This document shows positions 8,853 through 16,935 of a stretch of DNA of 33,834 nucleotides, piece after piece. The number at the start of each line of letters is the position of its first letter. Position 1 is the stretch's first letter. A program made the translations under genes and the position numbers. The stretch comes from Rhodanobacter sp. GTDB taxonomy: Bacteria > Pseudomonadota > Gammaproteobacteria > Xanthomonadales > Rhodanobacteraceae. The DNA is taken from positions 1-33,834 of the forward strand of contig SCRF01000068.1 of NCBI GenBank assembly GCA_004322005.1, written 5' to 3'. The notes beneath the pieces are model-generated. The model was not told the DNA's origin and made no database searches. It saw nothing but the letters and a program-made list of their open reading frames with translations.

Positions 8853-9920
8853 TCAAAGTGCTGGCGTGGACTGGCTGCTTTCGCGCACGATCAGGCGGGT
8901 TTCCAGCAGCGCCGATGCCGGTGCCGGCTTCCCGTTGAGCATCAGCAGCAACGCGTCGACCAGGACGGTGCCTGCTTCGTGGATCGGCTGGCGCACCGTG
9001 CTCAGGGGAGGGTTGAAGTGCGCGGCCAGGTCGACGTCGTCGTAGCCGACCACGGCGACGTCCGCCGGCACCTGCCGCTGGCGTTCGCGCAGCGCCCCCA
9101 CCGCCGCCATCGCCAGCAGGTCGCTGCTGGCGAACACCGCATCCAGCGCGGGGTTGGCGTCGATCAGCGCAAGCATCGCCTGGCGTCCGCTTTCGGCCAG
9201 GAATGGCACCGTCCTGCGCTGTTGCGCGGGCAGGCCGACCCCGCCTGCCCGCAAGCCGGCGGTGAAGCCGCGATAGCGCTGCGCCACTTCGGGCAGGCCG
9301 CAGTCGCCGAGAAAAACCATCCGCCGCCGCCCCTGCGCCAGCAGATGCTCGGCCACCAGGCGTCCGCCGCGCACATTGTCGCCGCCCACCGTGCAGTAAT
9401 CCTGATGCGGCAGGTGCGCGCCCCACACCACCAGCGGCAGGCCGCGGGCGGCCATCGCATTGAGCTGGTCGTGGTGCCGCCACTGGCCGATCAGGATCAC
9501 CCCGGCCGCGCGACCGCTGTCGATCAGGGCGGCGACGGTATCGAGCTGGTCCGCATCGATGCGCGACAGCAGCATTTCGTAGCCGCGTTCGGTGAGCGCG
9601 TCGGCCAGGCTGCCGATCATGCCGTGCAGGAACGGATCGGCGAAGCTCTGCCGGCTGGCCTTCTCGAACGGGACGATCACCGCGATGGTGCGCTGAACCC
9701 CGGAACGCAGGCCGGTGGCGACACTGTTGATGGTGTAGTTGAACTTGCGCGCCAGGGTCTGGATGCGCTCGCGCGTCTCGGGGTTGATCAGTTCGCTGCC
9801 GCTGAGTGCGCGCGAGACGGTGGATGTCGATACCCCGGCCAGCCGGGCCAGGTCCGCCATCTGCATGCGTCGCCCGCTGTCCGTCGGCGCGACCGGTCGT
9901 GGTTTGCCGGGCTTGCCCAT
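8853..9920 (-). CDS. suxR: LacI-family transcriptional regulator of the sux operon, SuxR-like
   Basis: A 355-residue DNA-binding repressor. The helix-turn-helix is MADLARLAGVSTSTVSRALS (21-40), followed by the hinge (NSVATGLRSG, 66-75) that contacts the operator centre. The remainder is a two-lobed periplasmic-binding-protein-like sensor domain (TIAVIVPF, VGGDNVRGGRLVAEHLL, VAVVGYDDVDLAAHFNPPLSTVRQP). Sugar binding normally releases it from DNA. It is encoded just upstream of the sux operon on the same strand, with the 14-bp palindrome between them, so sux control is very likely; the ligand is inferred. The ATG at 9920 follows GGAG by nine bases; a TTG one codon upstream is possible. An 11-bp palindrome GATTGCGAATC at 10015-10025 upstream might be an autoregulatory site, but this is weak. 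Confidence 0.92.
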   Translation of the reverse strand: MGKPGKPRPVAPTDSGRRMQMADLARLAGVSTSTVSRALSGSELINPETRERIQTLARKFNYTINSVATGLRSGVQRTIAVIVPFEKASRQSFADPFLHGMIGSLADALTERGYEMLLSRIDADQLDTVAALIDSGRAAGVILIGQWRHHDQLNAMAARGLPLVVWGAHLPHQDYCTVGGDNVRGGRLVAEHLLAQGRRRMVFLGDCGLPEVAQRYRGFTAGLRAGGVGLPAQQRRTVPFLAESGRQAMLALIDANPALDAVFASSDLLAMAAVGALRERQRQVPADVAVVGYDDVDLAAHFNPPLSTVRQPIHEAGTVLVDALLLMLNGKPAPASALLETRLIVRESSQSTPAL

Positions 9921-10095
9921 CAATCCATGCTCCGCGGCGGGCGTCGATCGGACAATGGCTGCACACAGCGGGGCGATGGAGACAGCGGGATCGGCATGGG
10001 CATCGAATATCCTGGATTGCGAATCAGCACGCCCATCTTAGCGAGCGCGCATGAAGACGGTGCTGGCAGGCGATGGCCATGCGGCGGTTTCGCCA

Positions 10096-11538
10096 TCAGC
10101 CGATCACCGGTCCCGCCACCGGCCTGCTGAAATCTTCCGGCGTCAGGTTTTGCGTCAGGCGGAACACGCCTTCGTGGATCTTGCGCGGCAGCACCACGTC
10201 GAGCACGGTGGTCTGGTGCGGGCCGAGCATGTCGAGCAGATCGTCGTCGGCGGCGCTTTTCGCCAGCGCATGATGCACCAGGCCGCTGAGGTCGACCGGT
10301 TGCATGCTGGCGCCATACGGCCGGTGGCTGGCCATGGCAGGGCGCAGCGTCCGGCGGCTGTTGCGGGGGTCGGCAACACGGGCATCGCCGGCCAGCAGCG
10401 CGTGGTTGAGGAACAGCGAGATCGTGGCGGGGTTTTTCGAGTTGGCCTGCCGGTCGAGCATGAAACCATCGGGCATCAGGTCGGGACTGGCCTGCGCACC
10501 GGCGGTGAACAACACGCCGGTGCCGGTGAGTGGTTCGCCGGCCTCGTCGGCGAGGCGCACGATCACCAGGCTGCGCGGATCGTGGATGTGCACGCGCGGG
10601 GCGAACGGGCCGGCCGGTTCCAGTTCCACCTTGTCCGCGTCGCGCAGGCTGTTCTCGCCGTCGAAGGCGTCGCACAGCGCGCTGTAGTCGCCGGCGCTGC
10701 GTACCTGCAGGCAGCGCAGGATCGCCTCCACTGTAGCCGAGGCGGCGCTGGCGAGGATGCCGCGGGCGTCGCCGGAGTGTGCTGCGTCGGCGATCAGCTT
10801 GAACGCGCAGCGCGGCCCTTGCTGCTGGTTGAGCGAGAGGGCGTCGACCACGCCGTCGGCGGCACTGCGCTGGAGTGCCAGCACGGCATGGCGCGCGTTG
10901 AGGTTGGCGGCGGCGATGCGCACCACGCCATCGGAGCCGTCCTCGCCGGTGTAGCTGTTGAGGTGATCGTACAGCGAGCGGTCCGGACGGTCGCCGATCA
11001 GCACGAACAGGTACTGGCCGCTCGCGGTCGGATCGGGACTGTGGATTCGGTCGAGGTTGAGCGCGAGCGACTCGCTGCTGCCCAGTTCCAGCCAGTCGAG
11101 GATACGCTGGCCCGGTTCCACGCCGCTGAACCACGCCTTGAGCCGGCCCAGCGTGCTCTTGCCCAGCTGGGCCAGCGCGGAGCCGAAGTTCGCCGGCGCC
11201 AGCATCACCAGATGGGTGAGCCGGATCGTGCTGTAGCAGCCCGGCTTGTCGCGCTGCGCGCGCAACCATTCGCGCACCACCGGGCCGCCGGTGGAGTGGG
11301 TCACGCAGGCGACGCTGGCGTCGAGCAGGTGCAGGTCGCGCAGGGCATGGTCGAAGGCGCGCACCAGGTCGCCCATGGTCACGCTGTCGTCGAAGCTCAC
11401 GTACTCCGACAGCCAGATATCCGCCAGCGTGATGCTGATGCCCGCCGCTGCCGCGCGCTGCTGCAACTGCTGCGGCATCTGGCCGTAGGTGGCGGTGCTG
11501 GTGACGCTCCAGCCATGGACGAAGACGAGGGTGGTCAT
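10096..11538 (-). CDS. Alpha/beta hydrolase (lipase/esterase-like) with unassigned C-terminal domain
   Basis: A 480-residue protein without a signal peptide. It opens directly with the hydrolase core: TTLVFVHGW (2-10) provides the oxyanion-hole loop, and VACVTHSTGGPVVREWL holds the nucleophile S82 in a G-x-S-x-G variant with His-Ser-Thr-Gly. LVMLAPANFGSAL follows, as in lipases with a PANxG element. The N-terminal 250 or so residues are therefore a lipase/esterase (DUF676-like) fold. The last 200 residues are beta-rich (VHIHDPRSLVIVRLADEAGE, LFLNHALLAGD) and I cannot assign them. Strong AAGGAG eight bases upstream fixes the start. It stands alone, flanked by the LacI gene and a REP cluster. 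A phospholipase or secreted-effector role is possible but nothing here shows secretion. Confidence 0.8.
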   Translation of the reverse strand: MTTLVFVHGWSVTSTATYGQMPQQLQQRAAAAGISITLADIWLSEYVSFDDSVTMGDLVRAFDHALRDLHLLDASVACVTHSTGGPVVREWLRAQRDKPGCYSTIRLTHLVMLAPANFGSALAQLGKSTLGRLKAWFSGVEPGQRILDWLELGSSESLALNLDRIHSPDPTASGQYLFVLIGDRPDRSLYDHLNSYTGEDGSDGVVRIAAANLNARHAVLALQRSAADGVVDALSLNQQQGPRCAFKLIADAAHSGDARGILASAASATVEAILRCLQVRSAGDYSALCDAFDGENSLRDADKVELEPAGPFAPRVHIHDPRSLVIVRLADEAGEPLTGTGVLFTAGAQASPDLMPDGFMLDRQANSKNPATISLFLNHALLAGDARVADPRNSRRTLRPAMASHRPYGASMQPVDLSGLVHHALAKSAADDDLLDMLGPHQTTVLDVVLPRKIHEGVFRLTQNLTPEDFSRPVAGPVIG

Positions 11539-11615
11539 GGCATGACTCCTTGACTAGAGATCCGGCCCGTGAAGATTTTTGGAAATCTCGAATAACCTTG
11601 TTCTTGGCACCTGCT

Positions 11616-11748
11616 GTAGGAGCGCACCCTGTGCGCGAATGCTCTTTGTAAGAGCGGCTTCAGCCGCGATGCTTTTCGGCATGCCACAAGAGCATCGCGC
11701 GCAAGCGCGCTCCTACAAAGAGCATTCGCGCACAGGGTGCGCTCCTAC
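11616..11748. repeat. Nested REP cluster (A-B-B'-A' hairpins)
   Basis: The outer pair (11616-11643 and 11719-11748, inverted) is GTAGGAGCGCACCCTGTGCG followed by CGAATGCTC. The inner pair (11648-11675 and 11689-11715, inverted) is a second class with tail CGATGC: GTAAGAGCGGCTTCAGCCGC and GTAGGAGCGCGCTTGCGCGC. Each unit starts with GTAG/GTAA and folds as a short hairpin, the hallmark of REP sequences recognised by RAYT transposases. It fills the gap between the aldehyde dehydrogenase 3' end and the hydrolase start. Flanks AATAACC (11591) and GGTTATTCGAGGTGC (11757-11771) extend the inverted symmetry. Confidence 0.8.
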
Positions 11749-11780
11749 CAATCGGGGTTATTCGAGGTGCACTTTATATC

Positions 11781-11875
11781 TACCGTTCGTCCCCGGATCG
11801 AGTCCGGGGCAGGTTCTGAGCGTAGCGCAGCGAACTCGAAGGACAAGTGCCTGCACTATTCACGGGCCCGATCAA
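11781..11875. repeat. Decayed MITE-like repeat (same family as 19800-19947)
   Basis: ACCGTTCGTCC at the left and CGAAGGACAAGTGCCTGCAC with CTATTCACGGGCCCGATCAA at the right match the element at 19800-19947 with several changes; the left terminal arm is missing. A perfect 7-bp hairpin CCCCGGA/TCCGGGG lies at 11791-11809. With the REP cluster at 11616-11748 this accounts for most of the 386-base gap 11539-11924; I see no gene in that gap. Confidence 0.55.
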
Positions 11876-11924
11876 GCGTGGCCTGTAACGATCCCGGCGT
11901 TGGGCAGGCATTCCGTAGCGGCGA

Positions 11925-13355
11925 TCACCCCTCGCGGATCACCATCAGGCGAACTTCGGTCATGTCCTCGATCGCCCAGCGGATGCCCTCGCGGCCGAGG
12001 CCGGACAGCTTGACGCCGCCATAGGGCATGTTGTCCACGCGGAAGCTGGGCACGTCGTTGACGATCACGCCGCCCTGTTCCAGCCTGTTCCAGGCGCGCA
12101 TGGCGTGGTCGAGGCTGTCGGTGAACACGCCGGCCTGCAGGCCGAAATCGGAGTCGTTGACCATCGCGATCGCCTCGTCGAAAATCGTGAACGGGGCCAG
12201 CAGGGCAAACGGGCCGAACGCTTCCAGTCGGTTGACCCTGGCGTCGGTGGGCACGTTCTCCATCAGCGTCGCCTGCAGCATCGCGCCTTCGCGCTTGCCG
12301 CCGCACAGCAGCCTGCCGCCGGCGATCCGCGCTTCGTCGATCCAGCCGTGCAGGCGTTCGGCGGCGGCCTTGTCGATCATCGGTCCGAGGAACACGTCCG
12401 GCTTTTTCGGGTCGCCCGTCTTGAGCTTCCTCACCGCCGCCACCAGTTTTCGCTTCAGCGCTTCGTAGATGTCCGCATGCGCGACGATGCGCTGCACGCT
12501 GATGCAGCTCTGGCCCGACTGGTAGAACGCGCCGAAGACCAGCCGCTCGACTACCCGATCCAGCTTCGGCCCCTGATCGGCATCGACGATGCACGCGGCG
12601 TTGCCGCCCAGTTCCAGCGTGACCTTCTTGCGCCCGGCGCGGGCTTTCAGCTCCCAGCCGACCTGGCCGCCGGTGAAGGACAGCAGCCTGAAGCGCTCGT
12701 CCTCGACCAGCGGCGCGGCATGCGGGCCGTCCAGCGGGAGGATCGAGAACGCGCCCCGGGGCAGGTCCGTCTCGGCCAGCACCTGGCCGATGATCAGCGC
12801 ACCGACCGGGGTTTTTTCCGACGGCTTCAGCACGAACGGGCAACCGGCCGCGATCGCCGGGGCCACCTTGTGCGCCACCAGGTTCAGCGGAAAGTTGAAC
12901 GGCGTGATGAACGACACCGGGCCGATCGGCACGCGCCGGGTGTAGCCGTGATAGCCGTCCAGACGGCTGGACAGCTCCAGGTTCAGCGTCTCGCCGTTGC
13001 TGCGCACGGATTCGTCGGCGGCGATGCGGAACGTCTCGATCAACCGGGTCACCTCGCCGGCCGCGTCCCTGATCGGCTTGCCGGCCTCGATGCACAGCGC
13101 CTGCGCCAGTTCGTCGCGGCGTTCGCCGAAACGGGCGACGCAATGCTGCAGCACCGCCTGGCGTGCCCAGGGCTTGTATTCGCGCATCGGCGTGGCGGCC
13201 TTCACCGCGGCGGCGATGGCCTTTTCCACGGCTTTCGCGTCGGGTACGGCCACGCGGGTGGCGACCCTGCCGCTGTACTTGTCGCGCACCTCCAGCATGG
13301 TGTTCGAGGTCTGCGCCCGGTTGGCGAGGTAGTAGGGGTAGGTCTTGTCGAGCAT
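11925..13355 (-). CDS. NAD(P)-dependent aldehyde dehydrogenase
   Basis: A 476-residue member of the aldehyde dehydrogenase superfamily, which oxidises an aldehyde to an acid (or acyl derivative) with NAD(P)+. TPFNFPLNLVAHKVAPA holds the oxyanion Asn154, FVLKPSEKTP the cofactor-binding lysine, LLSFTGG the nucleotide fold, LELGGNAA the general base E248 and QSGQSCISVQRI the nucleophile C284. PYGGVKLSGLGREG near the C-terminus is also typical. The ATG at 13355 follows GGAGAGAAACCC. It stands as a single gene between two REP clusters, so context gives no substrate. The sequence style is closer to the lactaldehyde/non-phosphorylating glyceraldehyde-3-phosphate/phosphonoacetaldehyde branch than to betaine aldehyde dehydrogenases, but that is a weak impression. 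Confidence 0.92.
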   Translation of the reverse strand: MLDKTYPYYLANRAQTSNTMLEVRDKYSGRVATRVAVPDAKAVEKAIAAAVKAATPMREYKPWARQAVLQHCVARFGERRDELAQALCIEAGKPIRDAAGEVTRLIETFRIAADESVRSNGETLNLELSSRLDGYHGYTRRVPIGPVSFITPFNFPLNLVAHKVAPAIAAGCPFVLKPSEKTPVGALIIGQVLAETDLPRGAFSILPLDGPHAAPLVEDERFRLLSFTGGQVGWELKARAGRKKVTLELGGNAACIVDADQGPKLDRVVERLVFGAFYQSGQSCISVQRIVAHADIYEALKRKLVAAVRKLKTGDPKKPDVFLGPMIDKAAAERLHGWIDEARIAGGRLLCGGKREGAMLQATLMENVPTDARVNRLEAFGPFALLAPFTIFDEAIAMVNDSDFGLQAGVFTDSLDHAMRAWNRLEQGGVIVNDVPSFRVDNMPYGGVKLSGLGREGIRWAIEDMTEVRLMVIREG

Positions 13356-13396
13356 GGGTTTCTCTCCAAGCTGTTCCGGCGAATCAAACGAGTCCC

Positions 13397-13556
13397 GTAG
13401 GAGCCCACCCTGTGGGCGAATGCTCTATATGGGCGACTGTAGGAGCGCGCTCGCGCGCGATGCTCTTGCAGCAGGGTGAAGAGCATCGCTGAAGAGCATC
13501 GCGCGCAAGCGCACTCCTACAAGAGCAAAGCATTCGCCCACAGGGTGGGCGCCTAC
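13397..13556. repeat. Nested REP cluster (A-B-B'-A' hairpins)
   Basis: Outer pair: GTAGGAGCCCACCCTGTGGG at 13397 with its inverse ending at 13556 (GGTGGGCGCCTAC). Inner pair: GTAGGAGCGCGCTCGCGCGC at 13439 with its inverse ending at 13520. An extra GAGCATCGC fragment at 13480 suggests a small internal duplication. Compared with the cluster at 11616, the outer stem changed from GCGCAC/GTGCGC to GCCCAC/GTGGGC, a compensatory change that keeps pairing. It occupies the gap between the aldehyde dehydrogenase start and the xseA end. Confidence 0.8.
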
Positions 13557-13589
13557 CGCGAGCCAGCCAATGGCCGGCCGGACGGGCGG

Positions 13590-14948
13590 TCAGTGGTTCC
13601 CGGGCGGTTCGACCACGCGCAACGCGAGCTCGCCTTCGGCCAGCCGCGCGCGCAGCGACGTGCCGGGCGGCGCGTTGCGGGCGACGCGCAGGATCCGGCC
13701 GGCGGCATCGAACACGATCGCATAGCCGCGTTCCAGCGTGGCCAGCGGGCTCACCGCATGCAGTGCGTGGCGGGCGTGACGCAGGGCGGTGCGGTCGCGC
13801 TCCAGCGTGTGCGCGATCGCACGGCGCAGGCGCAGATCCTGTTCGGCCAGGCGACGCGCCAGCAGCGGCAGGCGCGCGCGCGGGTGTTGTGCCAGCAGGC
13901 GCGCGTGCAGCCGCTCCAGCCGGGTGTGCCGGCGCTGGCTTTGTTCGCGCAGCACCGCCGTCAGGCGTTGCCGCAGATGGATCAGCCGCTCGCGGTCGCG
14001 CGCCAGCCGTGCCTGCGGCCGCTGCGCCTGCAGCCGCGCCAGCAGGTGGTCGACGCGCTGCGAGTGCGCCTGCAGGCGGCGCTGCTGCAGGGTCAGCAGG
14101 CGCTGCTGCAACTGCTGCAGATGCCGGCCGATGGCCAGCGCATCGGGCACCAGCAATTCGGCGGCGGCCGAGGGGGTGGGCGCGCGCAGGTCGGCCACGA
14201 AGTCGGCGATGCTGAAGTCGATCTCGTGGCCGACCGCGCTGACCACCGGCACCGCGCTGGCGTGGATCGCCCGCGCCACGGATTCCTCGTTGAACGCCCA
14301 CAGGTCTTCCAGCGAGCCGCCGCCGCGGGTCAGCAGCAGCACATCGTAGCGCCGGCTGGCCGAGGCCTTGCGCAGCATCGCCACGATCGCCGGCGGCGCC
14401 TCGCGGCCTTGCACCGGCACCGGCAGCACCTCGACATCGGCCAGCGGCCAGCGCCGCGCCAGCACGCTCAGCACGTCGCGCACCGCCGCGCCGGTGGCCG
14501 AGGTGATCACGCCGATGCGCCGCGCGAAACGGGGCAGGGCGCGCTTGCGCGCCGACGCGAACAGGCCTTCGGCATCGAGCCGGGCCTTGAGCTGTTCGAA
14601 CTCGCGCTGCAGCGCGCCTTCGCCGGCCGGCTCCATGCTCTCGGCGACCAGCTGGAATTCGCCGCGCGGTTCGTACAGGCCGACCTTGGCGCGCACCAGC
14701 ACCTGCAGGCCATCGACCGGACGGAAGCGCAACGAGGCCGTCTTCGGCTTGAACATCGCGCAGCGCACCTGCGCGCCGCTGTCCTTCAGGGTGAAGTACA
14801 GGTGCCCGGAGGCCGGCCGCGCCACATTCGACAGCTCGCCCTCGATCCACACCAGCGGCAGCGCATCGCCCAGCAGATCGCGCACCAGCCGGTTCAGCGT
14901 GCTGGGGGTCAGCACGTGGCGCGGAGGGTTGTCGTCGTAGGCGGGCAT
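13590..14948 (-). CDS. xseA: Exodeoxyribonuclease VII large subunit
   Basis: A 452-residue protein matching XseA (456 in E. coli). With the small subunit XseB it degrades single-stranded DNA to oligonucleotides in repair. The N-terminal OB-fold (about 10-110) reads VWIEGELSNVARPASGHLYFTLKD. The catalytic domain carries RIGVITSATGAAVRDVL, LTRGGGSLEDLWAFNEE and VSAVGHEIDFSIADFVAD with APTPSAAAEL. A long Arg/Leu/Gln-rich helical stretch (about 275-400) is the coiled-coil region that binds XseB copies. The C-terminal motif LERGYAIV is also conserved. xseB is not in the window. The ATG at 14948 has only a weak ribosome-binding site, so the exact start is less certain than the identity. Confidence 0.97.
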   Translation of the reverse strand: MPAYDDNPPRHVLTPSTLNRLVRDLLGDALPLVWIEGELSNVARPASGHLYFTLKDSGAQVRCAMFKPKTASLRFRPVDGLQVLVRAKVGLYEPRGEFQLVAESMEPAGEGALQREFEQLKARLDAEGLFASARKRALPRFARRIGVITSATGAAVRDVLSVLARRWPLADVEVLPVPVQGREAPPAIVAMLRKASASRRYDVLLLTRGGGSLEDLWAFNEESVARAIHASAVPVVSAVGHEIDFSIADFVADLRAPTPSAAAELLVPDALAIGRHLQQLQQRLLTLQQRRLQAHSQRVDHLLARLQAQRPQARLARDRERLIHLRQRLTAVLREQSQRRHTRLERLHARLLAQHPRARLPLLARRLAEQDLRLRRAIAHTLERDRTALRHARHALHAVSPLATLERGYAIVFDAAGRILRVARNAPPGTSLRARLAEGELALRVVEPPGNH

Positions 14949-15083
14949 GGGAGCGCGAGCCTAGCATGGCCGGGCCGGCTGGGTCCTGAAGAAACATCCG
15001 CTTGGCGCCGCTGGTGAAAGTGCCACATCAACAGATGCAGGCATGCATCCGGGAATCCCTGATGCCCCGCTTCATGGCCCCTG

Positions 15084-15159
15084 GTAGGAGCGCACCCTAT
15101 GCGCGAATGCTTTTCGTGGACAGCCAATAAAAGCATTCGCGCACAGGGTGCGCTCCTAC
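15084..15159. repeat. Inverted REP pair (class A)
   Basis: GTAGGAGCGCACCCTATGCG at 15084 and the inverse CGCACAGGGTGCGCTCCTAC ending at 15159 bracket a short spacer (TTTTCGTGGACAGCCAATAA). It is the simple A-A' form without the inner B pair. A tail ATCGGGGGTGTTCGAGGTG (15162-15180) matches the right flank at the 11616 and 21377 copies. It fills the gap between the cardiolipin-synthase-like gene end and xseA. Confidence 0.8.
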
Positions 15160-15208
15160 GGGATCGGGGGTGTTCGAGGTGTCCATCTAAGTGGAGGTCG
15201 TCCACCGA

Positions 15209-16684
<1,476 letters not shown>

Positions 16685-16693
16685 GCCACCAGC

Positions 16694-16884
16694 CTGTCGG
16701 ACTCGCGAGTGGCACTTGCTTAAAGCCGGTCATTCCCGCGAACTTAAAACTCGTCATTCCCGCGAAGGCGGGAATCCAGCGCCTTTGGCGCATTGGCGGG
16801 GCGGTGAAGCCACTGGATCCCCGCCTGCGCGGGGATGACGAAACGTGGGGGCCGAGCCAAACAAGTGCCATTCCTGTCGGACTC
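16694..16884. repeat. MITE-like palindromic element between divergent genes
   Basis: The core holds two palindromes: CGTCATTCCCGCGAAGGCGG continuing to GAATCCAG (16752-16779) and CTGGATCCCCGCCTGCGCGG continuing to GGATGACG (16813-16840). These two also face each other as inverted copies. Outside them TGGCACTTG (16710-16718) and CAAGTGCCA (16862-16870) form perfect 9-bp inverted ends. The 11-mer CTGTCGGACTC flanks the whole as a direct repeat (16694-16704 and 16874-16884), like a target duplication. A truncated extra GGTCATTCCCGCG lies at 16728-16740. No coding capacity. Confidence 0.65.
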
Positions 16885-16935
16885 CGATCCATCTGCCCGC
16901 ACCGCCGATTGCGGGCTTCTGGCATGATCGGCCGC

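Noticed and set aside
11616-13556. Regularly repeated palindromes as a CRISPR array
   Set aside because: The units alternate in orientation, have no uniform spacers, occur between unrelated genes, and no cas gene is present.
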